DNA of 64,000 nucleotides from Flavobacteriaceae bacterium Ap0902 (GTDB lineage Bacteria > Bacteroidota > Bacteroidia > Flavobacteriales > Weeksellaceae), in assembly GCA_009835005.1 (NCBI GenBank), contig WTFG01000003.1, forward strand, positions 186,001 through 250,000, written 5' to 3'. The translations under genes were made by a program, and so were the position numbers. Below are positions 55,305-64,000 of the stretch, in pieces. The notes beneath the pieces were generated by a model. That model worked only from the letters and a program-made list of their open reading frames with translations. It had not been told where the DNA came from and made no database searches. Position 1 is the first letter of the stretch. Every line of letters begins with the position of its first letter.

Positions 55305-55334
55305 TAGGCTTCTGAAAATAAAATTCAGAAGCCT
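55305..55334. terminator. Bidirectional terminator
   Basis: 11-base arms AGGCTTCTGAA and TTCAGAAGCCT around an eight-base loop, A- and T-rich flanks. It separates two convergent genes. Confidence 0.88.
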
Positions 55335-55362
55335 GTTTTAATTAAGTTCTGTGATAGATTAG

Positions 55363-56454
55363 TTAACCTTCAAAATAGTTAAATGATTGATTATTTTTAA
55401 TTTTTAGAACGGTATGATATAATATCTTGATTAAACTTTCAACATCTTCCTTGTGAACCATTTCTACTGTGGTATGCATATAACGCAAAGGCAAGCTCAA
55501 TAAGGCAGAAGGTACACCACCATTGCTAAATGCAAAGGCATCTGTATCTGTTCCTGTCACGCGAGAAAGGGCAGATCGTTGGAAAGAAATTTCATTCTCT
55601 TCTGCTGCCTCTATAATCATTTCTCTTAATGTATTGTGAACTGCTGGTGCATAGGCAACCACTGGACCTTTACCACAAGCCAAATCCCCTTCTTTTTTCT
55701 TGTCTATCATAGGCGTTGTGGTGTCGTGTGTTACATCTGTCACCAAGGCAACATTTGGTTTAATGGTTTCTGTAATCATCTTGGCTCCATTCAATCCAAC
55801 CTCTTCTTGCACAGAGTTCGTGAAGTATACCCCAAAATCTATTTTATCTTTATTCTCATGTAAAAGTCTAGCAACCTCTGCAATCATAAACCCACCCGCT
55901 CTATTATCTAATGCTCTACAGGTAAAATATTTATCATTCAAAACATGAAAAGTGTCTGGATAAGTAATTACACTCCCTACATGGATTCCCATCGCCAAAA
56001 CTTCGTCTTTGTCTTTAGCGCCAACATCCACCCATATAGATTCCACTTTGGGTGTTTGTTCTTTGGAGTCACCTTTTCGTGTATGGATAGCTGGCCAACC
56101 AAAAACACCTTCTACAATTCCATTCTTGGTATGGATATTAACTCTCTTAGAAGGAGCAATCATGTGATCAGAACCACCATTTCGCACTACATAGATAAGC
56201 CCATTATCCGTTATGTAATTAACATACCATGAAATCTCATCTGCATGTGCTTCTAAAACTACCTTGAATTCAGCATCTGGATTTATAACGCCATAGGCGG
56301 TACCATAATTATCTGTTCTCACCTCATCTACATAAGGTTTAATGTAATCCATCCATACCAGTTGTCCAGCTTTTTCATACCCTGTGGGTGAAGCTGTATT
56401 GAGATATTTCTTTAAAAAGCTCAATGAGTGATCTGTATAAAATTGATCTTCCAT
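55363..56454 (-). CDS. M42 family aminopeptidase (FrvX-like)
   Basis: 363 residues, cytoplasmic. The metal sites are intact: LEAHADEISW (His, Asp), RALDNRAGGFM (Asp), NSVQEEVGLNG (catalytic Glu pair), TDVTHDTTTP and a C-terminal His in LPLRYMHTTVE. Two cobalt or zinc ions would support removal of N-terminal residues from peptides. Length matches the TET aminopeptidase group. It is convergent with DUF2141 and divergent from the DUF4294 gene. Confidence 0.93.
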   Translation of the reverse strand: MEDQFYTDHSLSFLKKYLNTASPTGYEKAGQLVWMDYIKPYVDEVRTDNYGTAYGVINPDAEFKVVLEAHADEISWYVNYITDNGLIYVVRNGGSDHMIAPSKRVNIHTKNGIVEGVFGWPAIHTRKGDSKEQTPKVESIWVDVGAKDKDEVLAMGIHVGSVITYPDTFHVLNDKYFTCRALDNRAGGFMIAEVARLLHENKDKIDFGVYFTNSVQEEVGLNGAKMITETIKPNVALVTDVTHDTTTPMIDKKKEGDLACGKGPVVAYAPAVHNTLREMIIEAAEENEISFQRSALSRVTGTDTDAFAFSNGGVPSALLSLPLRYMHTTVEMVHKEDVESLIKILYHTVLKIKNNQSFNYFEG

Positions 56455-56611
56455 AAATTATCTTTTAATTATTAAATAGAACTTCAAATTTACAATATTT
56501 TAATGAAGATACTGATAACCATGCGTTGCACACAAGATGATTACTCTTATCAAATAACTTTAACAGTACTAATCAATCAATTGGGAATACTTTTTGCCTA
56601 GAATAATGATT

Positions 56612-57289
56612 ATGAAAATGTGGTTATCTATTCTATCTATTTTAATATCTATAGTGTTATCTGCACAAGAGAAAACAATAGATAAGAGTTACAAGACAGA
56701 AATAAGCAATACGGATATTGACTCCTTGGACTGGAGTCAAATGACCCCTATTGATCTAGGTGAAACCCGTGCTTATTCCTTGAAATTAAATACAGCGCTA
56801 GAAAAAAAATATTACCGCTGGTTAGAGAAAAGAGTGGATGACGTGTACCCTTTTGTAAAAACGGCCGTAACAGAATATTATCATGTCAAAGATTCTGCTA
56901 GAAGAATTGAAAACAAAAGAGAGCGAAAAAAATTCATTAATAAGCGATACAATGACCTGGCAGATGCTTATGAGGATAAATTGAAAAAACTTTCTAGGTC
57001 TAGAGGACAAATTTTAGTAAGATTGATAGAAAGAGAGACCAAATTGACCGCTTACGATATGATTAAGGAGTTAAGAGGTGGCGTAAATGCATTTATGTGG
57101 AATGCCGCTGGAGGGGCATTTGACATCGATTTAAAAAGTAGATTTGACCCTTCTTTGACTAGAGAAGACGTGTTTTTAGAAGTGATTATAAGAAGAGGAA
57201 TCGCTACTGGCAAATATCCAGAAATTTATATCACAGAAGAACGCTTTGAAAAACTAAATCCTATATTAAAAGCGTTTGGTAGAAATTAA
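56612..57289 (+). CDS. DUF4294 protein, exported
   Basis: 225 residues from ATG 56612; ATG 56606 and TTG 56594 are also in frame. Signal peptide MKMWLSILSILISIVLSAQ. The mature part has KYYRWLEKRVDDVYPFVKTA and a helical basic segment with RKKFINKRYNDLADAYEDKL, then AYDMIKELRGGVNAFMWNAA, all marks of DUF4294. Function unknown; the family is confined to Bacteroidota. It is monocistronic. Confidence 0.85.
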   Translation: MKMWLSILSILISIVLSAQEKTIDKSYKTEISNTDIDSLDWSQMTPIDLGETRAYSLKLNTALEKKYYRWLEKRVDDVYPFVKTAVTEYYHVKDSARRIENKRERKKFINKRYNDLADAYEDKLKKLSRSRGQILVRLIERETKLTAYDMIKELRGGVNAFMWNAAGGAFDIDLKSRFDPSLTREDVFLEVIIRRGIATGKYPEIYITEERFEKLNPILKAFGRN

Positions 57290-57319
57290 TCATAGTATTT
57301 GAGTTAAAGAAATAAAAAA

Positions 57320-57448
57320 GTAGCTGTCTCAAAACTTTTCTTTTGTCACCTTGAATTCACTCCAGAATATCATATTTACTTGATTACCAGATGGCAATAC
57401 TCAAAATCAACTGGAAATGAACAGTTTCAAGGGTTTTAAGACAGGCAC
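57320..57448. repeat. 129-base element with imperfect terminal inverted repeats
   Basis: Ends are GTAGCTGTCTCAAAAC (57320-57335) and GTTTTAAGACAGGCAC (57433-57448), which are inverted copies with four mismatches. Inner halves also pair loosely around CACCTTGAATTCACTCCAG. No ORF. It sits alone in the spacer between DUF4294 and the YceI gene and looks like a repeated intergenic or MITE-like element. Confidence 0.6.
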
Positions 57449-57517
57449 CTTAAATTTAGAAATAACCCATATCTAATACTAGGTATTAAATATAAAATAT
57501 AGTTAATAGTTATATGT

Positions 57518-58087
57518 TTATCGCTTTAACATTTCAAAATCCCCTGTGATTTCAACTTTTTCACTAATTTCTGATATAGGGTTTTCTGTACCAATACCAT
57601 AATCAAAACGGTTTAAAGTGGCGCGTACATGGTAACCTTGAATGGTATTATCATCATTGTTCTTAGAAAGTCCTCTATCATAAAGTCTAACGGTCACTGG
57701 TTTAGTTACGCCATGCATGGTTAAATCTCCAGATACATCATATACACGTTTGGCAACTTCTACAATTTTACTTGATTTAAATGTAAGTTTTGGATACTTT
57801 TTAGCATCAAAGAAGTTAGGACTTCTTAAATCCTCATCACGTATATCAACATTGGTATTGATAGACGCCACATCTGCAGAGAAGGTCAAACTAGATTTAG
57901 TAAAATCTTCCCTATTTTTATCTACTACAAACTCAGCTCTATTAAAATTACCAGAAACGGTATTCACAAGCCAATGCGTGACTCTAAACTCCATGCGAGT
58001 ATGGTAGGGGTCATTCTCCCAAACTGTTTGGGCATTTATAAGACCTGCTACTAATATAAATAATAAAAAACTTGAAAATTTTTTCAT
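57518..58087 (-). CDS. YceI-family protein, paralogue 1
   Basis: 189 residues with a signal peptide (LLFILVAGLINAQ). YceI barrel: DPYHTRMEFRVTHWLVNTVS, FDAKKYPKLTFKSSKIVEVA, GDLTMHGVTKPVTVRLYDRG and the closing FDYGIGTENPIS with VEITGDFEMLKR. This is the full-length periplasmic isoprenoid-binding type. It is very similar to the next gene upstream (58243-58812), giving a tandem pair. A terminator between them implies separate transcription. Confidence 0.92.
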   Translation of the reverse strand: MKKFSSFLLFILVAGLINAQTVWENDPYHTRMEFRVTHWLVNTVSGNFNRAEFVVDKNREDFTKSSLTFSADVASINTNVDIRDEDLRSPNFFDAKKYPKLTFKSSKIVEVAKRVYDVSGDLTMHGVTKPVTVRLYDRGLSKNNDDNTIQGYHVRATLNRFDYGIGTENPISEISEKVEITGDFEMLKR

Positions 58088-58193
58088 GATGTTAATTTAT
58101 AATGTTACTATAAAATTAATATTATATTTTAAATTAATACTAAATTTCTTATACTCTTAATTTAAAAACTCATCTATTTAGAAAAAATAAAAA

Positions 58194-58217
58194 CCTTGTA
58201 AAAAAATATTTACAAGG
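58194..58217 (-). terminator. Terminator between the tandem YceI genes
   Basis: CCTTGTAAA and TTTACAAGG arms; on the minus strand a T run follows. Confidence 0.82.
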
Positions 58218-58242
58218 CTCAATCTATTACCAATTTTAAAAA

Positions 58243-58812
58243 TTATTTTTTTAATAATTCAAAATCTCCAGTGATATATACTTCATCACTAATTATCGCT
58301 GGTCCATATTTAGAACCAATCCCGAAATCTGATCTTGACAATTCTGCCTTCACTTTATATCCTTCTATTGTTTGTCCTTCTTGGTTTTTGGCAGAACCAT
58401 TATAATATAATGTAGCAGTTATTGGCTTGGTAACACCATGAATATTTATATCACCAGTTACATTATAAACATTTCTAGCAATTTCTTCTATTTCTTTAGA
58501 TTTAAAAGTTATGGTAGGATATTTATCTGCCTCAAAAAAATCTGCGCTTTTTAAATGTGTATCTCTAGCCTCTACCCTTGTATTGATAGAGGAAACTTTG
58601 GCTATGAAGGTTAATTGAGATTTTGTAAAATCTGAATTATTTCTATTCATCTCAAAAATGGCGTCATCAAATGTGCCTGTGACATCATTAACCAGCATGT
58701 GGGTGACTTTAAACTCCATACGTGAATGCATAGGGTCTGTTGATAAAACGGTTTGCGAGAACATTATTCCAGTAAAAAATAGGAATAGCATAAAGATTGT
58801 TACTTTTTTCAT
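58243..58812 (-). CDS. YceI-family protein, paralogue 2
   Basis: 189 residues, signal peptide ending LFFTGIMFSQ. It matches paralogue 1 along its full length: DPMHSRMEFKVTHMLVNDVT, FEADKYPTITFKSKEIEEIA, GDINIHGVTKPITATLYYNG and a closing VYITGDFELLKK. Identical length and colinear motifs show a tandem duplication. Differences cluster in the segment SDFGIGSKYGPAIIS against the paralogue's FDYGIGTENPIS, suggesting ligand divergence. Confidence 0.92.
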   Translation of the reverse strand: MKKVTIFMLFLFFTGIMFSQTVLSTDPMHSRMEFKVTHMLVNDVTGTFDDAIFEMNRNNSDFTKSQLTFIAKVSSINTRVEARDTHLKSADFFEADKYPTITFKSKEIEEIARNVYNVTGDINIHGVTKPITATLYYNGSAKNQEGQTIEGYKVKAELSRSDFGIGSKYGPAIISDEVYITGDFELLKK

Positions 58813-58900
58813 AATTTCTGTTTTTTTTATTAAAAATACAATAATTCATCTATTAACCATGCGTACAGATATAGATATTTGAACAAATAAGATAATTAAA

Positions 58901-58938
58901 AAAAGGAGCCTTCCTCATCATTGAGTAAGACTCCTTTT
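58901..58938 (-). terminator. Terminator of the amidohydrolase gene
   Basis: AAAAGGAG and CTCCTTTT arms extended by a wobble pair; on the minus strand T residues follow. Confidence 0.75.
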
Positions 58939-58970
58939 ATTGTTTTATTACATACTATTAAACATGATGA

Positions 58971-60794
58971 TTATTTATTTTGGTATCCTCCATAATATTT
59001 AACAGGTGACCAATCAGGTTTAACAGCCGGCAATTCAGGATCCAGTGATTGAAACTCCTGTGCACCATAAACTACTTTACCATCTACAACAGTAAGGACA
59101 GATTCAATAGATTTAATCTGTTCATCTGGTACTGTGAAATAATCGTCTGACAATATGGCGAAATCAGCATACATACCATCTTCTAATGTTCCTTTTACAT
59201 CTTCTTCTTGCGAGAACCAAGCACCACCATGCGTGTAAACATCTAGAGCTTCCTCACGAGAAAGTATATTACTGCGATCGTACAATTGTGTTCCGCCAAC
59301 AGTTTTACCTGTACTCATCCAGTATAAAGAAATCCAAGGATTGTAACTAGCCACACGTGTACCATCTGTTCCAGATCCTAAAGGAATTCCCATATCATAA
59401 ATTTTCTTGAAAGGTGGGGTTGCTATAGCTTCATTTTTACCATATCTATCAATAAAAAACTCACCTGCAAAAGCCATACGGTCCTGTACAGAAACACCTC
59501 CATTTAATCTTTTAATTTCTCTTAATGTTTCATCTTGAATGGTCTCACCATGATCAATGGCCCAACGCATCTCATTAGCAATTTTACCATTATTCTCACG
59601 ATTAATTTCATCTACCAAATCAACAATTAGCTTTGTATTTTCTCCATACGTAGAGTGTTGTCTAAATGGCCATCCATTGTCCACATGCATTTGGATAACT
59701 GTTTTAGTTGACTCTCTCCATCCATCATGATCTGTAATGTGAACTTTTGGTGCTAAGAAATTTTCAAAATCACCAGCAGCCCAAGTCATATACTCACCAC
59801 CACCTTCTAGAACATATCCATGTTCCATCTGATGATCATCATTCTTAAAGATTTTATTGTTTCTCATCCAAGTTCTAAAATCATTAATTTCCTCTCCAGC
59901 TTTTTGGGGAAATAAATAATAAGAGATTCTCATGCTCAAATCACTCTGTTCTGCTAATGCTTTAGAAGCTTCATAGTCTTGAGGATATGTATGTCCTCCT
60001 CCCCCAGCATCAATGGCGCTAGTCATACCAAATCTATTCAACTCATGATAGAAATGCTTGGAAGAATTAATCATATCTGCCTCTGATAATTGTGGTAAAG
60101 CTCCAATGGTTTGATACAAAATCATGGCATTAGGTTCTGCTAAAAGAACACCTGTTAATTTACCATTTTCATCCTTCTCATATCGGCTACCTTCTGGCGC
60201 TTCTGTATTTTCATCAATATTAAGTGCCTTTAATCCAGCATCATTCAACCATCCGCGGCTATATAATAACATCACAAAAGTTGGCACATCACCTGTAGCT
60301 TCGTTAATTTCTTCTGGTGTTGGCATTCTTCTTTCTTCAAATTGATAAGGAGACCAACCTCCTATAACACGAACCCATTGTCCTTCTGGTGTTCTTTGTG
60401 CCTGTTCTTTAAGCATTCTTAGTGCTTCTTTTAGTGATTTAACACCATCCCAACGCAATTCTTGATTATAAAATCTACCTCCACGCGTTATATGTAAATG
60501 GGAATCATTTAAACCAGGAATTAAGGTTCTACCATTAGCGTTTATAACTTGCGTCTGATCATTAGCTAAAGCCATAATTTGTTCATTAGAACCAGTTTTC
60601 AAAACTTTTCCATTTCTAATGGCGATGGCTTCTGCCATTGTCCTATTGTCATCAAGAACTGCCACCTTGGCGTTGGTGACAATCATATCCGCTCGCTCTA
60701 ATCCGAGTGCAGATTCTGTTGCATCTGCAACTTTCTGTACATCGCACGAGTTTAGAATACCCAATGCGGCACCTAGTAATATTAACTTTTTCAT
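58971..60794 (-). CDS. Amidohydrolase family 3 (YtcJ-like) lipoprotein
   Basis: 607 residues from ATG 60794. Lipoprotein signal MKKLILLGAALGILNSC. The metal-dependent hydrolase fold has LIPGLNDSHLHITRGG (HxH), AIDHGETIQDETL with the later His, and LGSGTDGTRVASYNPW with the catalytic Asp. GTLEDGMYADFAILSDDYFT closes the composite beta-sandwich. It would hydrolyse an amide or carbamate in the periplasm. Substrate is unknown; such enzymes often process formamides. It is monocistronic with its own terminator. Confidence 0.9.
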   Translation of the reverse strand: MKKLILLGAALGILNSCDVQKVADATESALGLERADMIVTNAKVAVLDDNRTMAEAIAIRNGKVLKTGSNEQIMALANDQTQVINANGRTLIPGLNDSHLHITRGGRFYNQELRWDGVKSLKEALRMLKEQAQRTPEGQWVRVIGGWSPYQFEERRMPTPEEINEATGDVPTFVMLLYSRGWLNDAGLKALNIDENTEAPEGSRYEKDENGKLTGVLLAEPNAMILYQTIGALPQLSEADMINSSKHFYHELNRFGMTSAIDAGGGGHTYPQDYEASKALAEQSDLSMRISYYLFPQKAGEEINDFRTWMRNNKIFKNDDHQMEHGYVLEGGGEYMTWAAGDFENFLAPKVHITDHDGWRESTKTVIQMHVDNGWPFRQHSTYGENTKLIVDLVDEINRENNGKIANEMRWAIDHGETIQDETLREIKRLNGGVSVQDRMAFAGEFFIDRYGKNEAIATPPFKKIYDMGIPLGSGTDGTRVASYNPWISLYWMSTGKTVGGTQLYDRSNILSREEALDVYTHGGAWFSQEEDVKGTLEDGMYADFAILSDDYFTVPDEQIKSIESVLTVVDGKVVYGAQEFQSLDPELPAVKPDWSPVKYYGGYQNK

Positions 60795-60962
60795 AAACAA
60801 TAAATTTTTTTATTATTAGCTACAATTATCATACCTGTTTCTATAATTTTAATTTATAATTTTTTTATATAATAAAACATTATTTAAAGTAAAATAAGGT
60901 TTTCATTTTACACTATATTGTCTTTATTAATCAAACTATATAAGAATCACACAAAGTCAAAT

Positions 60963-61883
60963 TTATATGGGAAAAACAGAAAGAAGACTATACCATATAC
61001 CAATCGTTATAAAAGAAAGAATTAAACCAACACTTAACATTAAACTGCAGTAGTTAGGTTTCAGACCATACCCTGATGCTACGATCCCCGCAGTAATCAT
61101 GGGAGCCATGGCAGATTCTATCCAAGTAATTTCTATAATAGTACCATTTTGATTAAAGATTAAAAAATATAAAACGAAAATAAAAGCAGGAAACAAGACT
61201 AATTTAAACCCAAGTCCTAGCCAAACGTATCGCCAATACACGCTTTTAAGGTCTAAGCGTAATTGCATTCCAACAGATATTAATGCCAATGGCACAACTA
61301 ATCCTCCTAAAGTTATGAACATTTCATCCAGTACAGAGGGAAAAGTATATGACGTTAGATTCAAAGCGATTCCAATCACGAATGCTATGAATGGTGGAAA
61401 CTTCAAAATATTGCTGATGACAGTATAAATTGTTGATTTTTGTTTGCTAGAATAAATATTGGCAATTAAAATTCCTAAAGTAGTCAATGCCACAAAGCTG
61501 CCTGGTTGATCTACCATTATCACAGTTTTTATACCTTCTTCGCCAAATAATCCTTGTATAATTGGAATCCCAACGAAGGAAGTATTTCCAAAACCAGCCA
61601 TCAATATGACAGCTCCTGTCAAGGTCTTACCCCAACCAAAGCGGCACCCTATTAACCCAAACACCACCCAAGATAGTAGAATGTTTAACCATGGCATCAA
61701 AATAGGATATACCAATGTTGAATCTACCTCTATACGGGGTATATAATGCAACGTGAGGGCGGGCAATGCTACATATATAATTAATATATTCAGAATTTTG
61801 AAGCCATTGATATCCACAACTTCAAATCTTTTGAGAAGATATCCTATAAATAAGCACAAAAAGATTAATAGGATAGAAGCCAT
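60963..61883 (-). CDS. AEC-family permease
   Basis: 306 residues with about ten hydrophobic helices, from MASILLIFLCLFIGYLLKRF to the C-terminal SVGLILSFITIGIWYSLL. The AEC signatures LILMAGFGNTSFVGIPIIQG-like (ILMAGFGNTSFVGIPII) and SVGMQLRL are visible. Members move malate, auxin-like or other small acids. Nothing adjacent suggests the substrate. Confidence 0.9.
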   Translation of the reverse strand: MASILLIFLCLFIGYLLKRFEVVDINGFKILNILIIYVALPALTLHYIPRIEVDSTLVYPILMPWLNILLSWVVFGLIGCRFGWGKTLTGAVILMAGFGNTSFVGIPIIQGLFGEEGIKTVIMVDQPGSFVALTTLGILIANIYSSKQKSTIYTVISNILKFPPFIAFVIGIALNLTSYTFPSVLDEMFITLGGLVVPLALISVGMQLRLDLKSVYWRYVWLGLGFKLVLFPAFIFVLYFLIFNQNGTIIEITWIESAMAPMITAGIVASGYGLKPNYCSLMLSVGLILSFITIGIWYSLLSVFPI

Positions 61884-61925
61884 ATTTTAATCAAAATTAA
61901 CCCACAATTAATTATTTAAATAACT

Positions 61926-62318
61926 TTAATCTTTATCTGCCAACCGTACCTCTGAGAAAGTAGGTGCCTTTTCTGTGATGGTAGCGACATCTTTCTTATT
62001 GATCTTAAAAGTTACATCTTTGGCCGTGGTAAATAATAGAACCGTCCAAAAAGGATTCTTCAAATGTTGTTTGATTACTTCTAAAGTTTGATTCAAGGTA
62101 TACTCTTCTTCTTCATCATCTACTTGTCTAGAACGGTAATGTAATTTAACTAGAAATTTAGGTTCATCCTCTAAATTAGCTGGTCTCACAAAAACATTGT
62201 GCAAATCCGGTTTTCCGATCGTTTTAGCCATGGTTAATTTAGCGAAATCACCTACCTCTACGCTCTCCTCTACTTGTTCCCAAAATTTGGCAAAAACTTC
62301 TTGATATGTTAACATCAT
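61926..62318 (-). CDS. Uncharacterised small cytoplasmic protein
   Basis: 130 residues; two adjacent ATG codons at 62318 and 62315. No signal or membrane helix. Contains FWEQVEESVEVGDFAKLTMA, an acidic DDEEEEYTLN segment and a strand WTVLLFTTAKDVTFKI. Predicted mixed alpha/beta. I do not recognise the family, but the balanced codon use and the position between intact genes support a real gene. Confidence 0.7.
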   Translation of the reverse strand: MMLTYQEVFAKFWEQVEESVEVGDFAKLTMAKTIGKPDLHNVFVRPANLEDEPKFLVKLHYRSRQVDDEEEEYTLNQTLEVIKQHLKNPFWTVLLFTTAKDVTFKINKKDVATITEKAPTFSEVRLADKD

Positions 62319-62474
62319 TTAATATTTAATTGTTCTTTTAATATTGCCTCCATCAAATTTAATACATATCTCTTAATTCTTGTGGGTCTTACCTTGTGTA
62401 TAATTATATATAATCAAGGAAGGCTATCGCCTTATGTTATCTGTAGCTACATAAAAACGAGCCTTTTATTAAAA

Positions 62475-63851
62475 TTAATTCGCCTGATGCATTGTTGGAA
62501 AAGTAAACGTATTATATTTATCTGTTAAAAATCTATTTAACATGCCCTGAATCTCTGGATTACTCTTTTCTGTGACTAGAAATTTTTCTAAGTCTTCCAG
62601 AGTCTGCACACTTTCTTCTTTGGGTAGAAAACCATAACCTCTAAAAAGTCCTTTCTCTATCCAGACAAATGATGATTCTTCTACATTTCTACCTGCCAAT
62701 TCAATAATTTCTGTTTTTAAATCAGAATGCGTAGATTCTATGGCGGTTTGTACCCTCTTATTATATTCCACCTCATCAATTTCCTCTTGGCAATAATCAC
62801 ATGGTATATGCAGATAATAATCTTCACACCTTGCCGAAGCTCCTACCAATTGACAATATTTAGGACATAAATTATAATCCATACATAATTCTGTCAAAAA
62901 CTTGATGCACTCACCCTCTGAGTGAAATTCTGCAATGGGTTGCGAGATTAAACGCAGCTGATTAAACCCTAATTGGGTAATTCCCTTTCTATTTTTAAAA
63001 GAAGTAATTCCAAGCCTCGGGCTAAAATTTTTAGATGCTCTATTATAACGAGGCCAATGTTTTTTGATCGCCAGATTCTCCATGATCAAGGCAAGAAGTT
63101 CCGTTCCCGATTCTACGAAGTCCAAATGCGCTGTTTCTCTACACATCGTAATTTTAGATTTGCTTTTGCTTCTAAAATGAGTCAGAACTCTTTTTTTTAA
63201 ATTGATCGCTTTCCCAATATATAAAATTTCCATTTTTTTATTCAAAAAATAATAAACACCCGGAGTCTCTGGTAGCTTTTCAAAATCTTTTAAGGGTAAA
63301 TTGGCAGGAAGTGCATTTACACCTTTTGTGGGTTTTAATGCTTTTTCAAAAACTTCTTGGAAGTTGGGATTATCATAAAATAATTCCCAAATTCTCCCTG
63401 TCGCTAAGGCATCACCCAAAGCCCTATGTCTACCGTGTATATTTATACCTAAATCTTTGCAGAGTTTTCCTAAACTATAAGATTGTTTACCAGGGATTAA
63501 TTGGCGAGACAAACGCACGGTACACATTTTTTTAGGTTTAAAAGTAATGCCACATGCTGCTAAATGCTTGGTGACTATGGGTAAATCAAAATTTACATGA
63601 TGGGCTACAAAAACATAACCGTTTAAACGTTCAAATATCTCTTGAGCCACTTCTTTAAAAGTCGGCGCATCTAAGAGCATATCATCTGTGATTCCTGTAA
63701 GTTGTGTTATAAAATAAGGCAATCGCTGCTCTGGATTAATCAATTGAACATATTCATCCAACTTTTGATTATCCTTATAGCGTACAATAGCAATTTCTGT
63801 GATGCGTTGAGTTTTTCCCGTTGTTTCAATATCTACAATGGCGTATTTCAT
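62475..63851 (-). CDS. DnaQ-type exonuclease fused to a GIY-YIG (UvrC N-terminal) domain
   Basis: 458 residues from ATG 63851; upstream codons lack coding character. The DEDDh exonuclease comes first (about 1-170): AIVDIETTG, HHVNFD and HGRHRALGDALATGR contain all four acidic residues and the His. A UvrC-like GIY-YIG module follows (about 200-290): TPGVYYFLNKKMEILYIGKA then NLKKRVLTHFRS. A Cys-containing region (CPKYC and CDYCQEE) completes the chain. This fusion is known in Bacteroidota and resembles Cho-type repair nucleases. It probably acts in DNA repair; polymerase III epsilon is a less likely reading. Confidence 0.9.
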   Translation of the reverse strand: MKYAIVDIETTGKTQRITEIAIVRYKDNQKLDEYVQLINPEQRLPYFITQLTGITDDMLLDAPTFKEVAQEIFERLNGYVFVAHHVNFDLPIVTKHLAACGITFKPKKMCTVRLSRQLIPGKQSYSLGKLCKDLGINIHGRHRALGDALATGRIWELFYDNPNFQEVFEKALKPTKGVNALPANLPLKDFEKLPETPGVYYFLNKKMEILYIGKAINLKKRVLTHFRSKSKSKITMCRETAHLDFVESGTELLALIMENLAIKKHWPRYNRASKNFSPRLGITSFKNRKGITQLGFNQLRLISQPIAEFHSEGECIKFLTELCMDYNLCPKYCQLVGASARCEDYYLHIPCDYCQEEIDEVEYNKRVQTAIESTHSDLKTEIIELAGRNVEESSFVWIEKGLFRGYGFLPKEESVQTLEDLEKFLVTEKSNPEIQGMLNRFLTDKYNTFTFPTMHQAN

Positions 63852-64000
63852 TAAACGTTGAATGATTTGATTTACAATGAATAGGACCTCTCTATATGAA
63901 TAATAGATTGATTTTCTCAAAATTATAAAAATTGAAATCGCTTTTCTATTAATGAAATCATAATTAACCTTTTAGCCCTCCCATTTTGTTACAAAGGTTT

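Noticed and set aside
1-64000. CRISPR array, prophage, transposase or restriction/defence island
   Set aside because: No regularly spaced repeats, phage structural genes, transposase motifs or nuclease-methylase pairs were found on either strand.

Overview
The window is AT-rich chromosomal DNA from a member of the Bacteroidota, most likely Flavobacteriaceae. The clearest signs are a complete gldK-gldL-gldM-gldN cluster (type IX secretion / gliding motor), Bacteroidota-type promoters (TTG, about 19-20 bases, TAnnTTTG), absence of Shine-Dalgarno leaders, menaquinone synthesis (menB), an L21 protein with a C-terminal extension, and many families typical of the group (DUF4294, DUF2141, HU-SPOR fusion, DnaQ/GIY-YIG fusion, MlaD-type MCE protein). 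Most of the window is housekeeping sequence in short operons.

Layout. 1-5.2 kb: a truncated M28 peptidase lipoprotein, divergent from a fused isobutyryl-CoA mutase (icmF). 5.3-7.3 kb: a patchy lipoprotein gene with an A8 tract at its 5' end, an orphan type IX sorting-domain remnant, and tRNA-Gly(TCC). 7.6-10.1 kb: a YceI / outer-membrane porin / YceI group. 10.2-13.7 kb: SSS symporter, proC, a small protein, and convergent ctlX (amino-acid/nitrogen metabolism). 13.8-19.2 kb: dprA, HU-SPOR protein, thioesterase, tadA, glycosyltransferase, RlmL-like methylase. 19.5-23.9 kb: AI-2E transporter, mgtE-rsmA, isoaspartyl peptidase. 23.9-25.4 kb: the most accessory-looking part, with an intergenic repeat element, two overlapping orphan membrane genes, and 630 bases without a gene that carry cassette-like end sequences. 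25.5-29.4 kb: carbonic anhydrase, DUF72, menB, rplU-rpmA, a degenerate rhodanese. 29.4-34.3 kb: M13 peptidase, an orphan korB, and an alpha-glucan phosphorylase homologue lacking the PLP lysine. 34.3-36.8 kb: stress-type DUF2382 genes (one broken by two frameshifts), yaaA and a membrane protein. 36.8-43.7 kb: ridA-lptD divergent from amidase-mlaD-FeS protein, an envelope-biogenesis block. 43.8-55.3 kb: MFS, FAD oxidase, gldNMLK, a pseudo-arginase, topA, DUF2141. 55.4-64 kb: M42 peptidase, DUF4294, an inverted-repeat element, two tandem YceI genes, amidohydrolase lipoprotein, AEC transporter, hypothetical protein, DnaQ/GIY-YIG protein.

How the genes work together: topA, the arginase-like gene and gldKLMN read in one direction with short gaps and end at a clear hairpin terminator, so they probably share transcripts. 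lptD and ridA face the amidase/MCE/Fe-S group from a 60-base divergent promoter region. Four YceI-family proteins lie in one window, two of them flanking a porin. No CRISPR array, integrase, transposase or obvious defence system is visible. The points I rate most worth checking are the Lys-to-Ser change in the glgP homologue, the sorting-domain remnant and A8 tract at 5.3-7.1 kb, the doubly frameshifted ysnF-like gene, the cassette-like region at 24-25.4 kb, and the metal-site-less arginase homologue in the gld locus.
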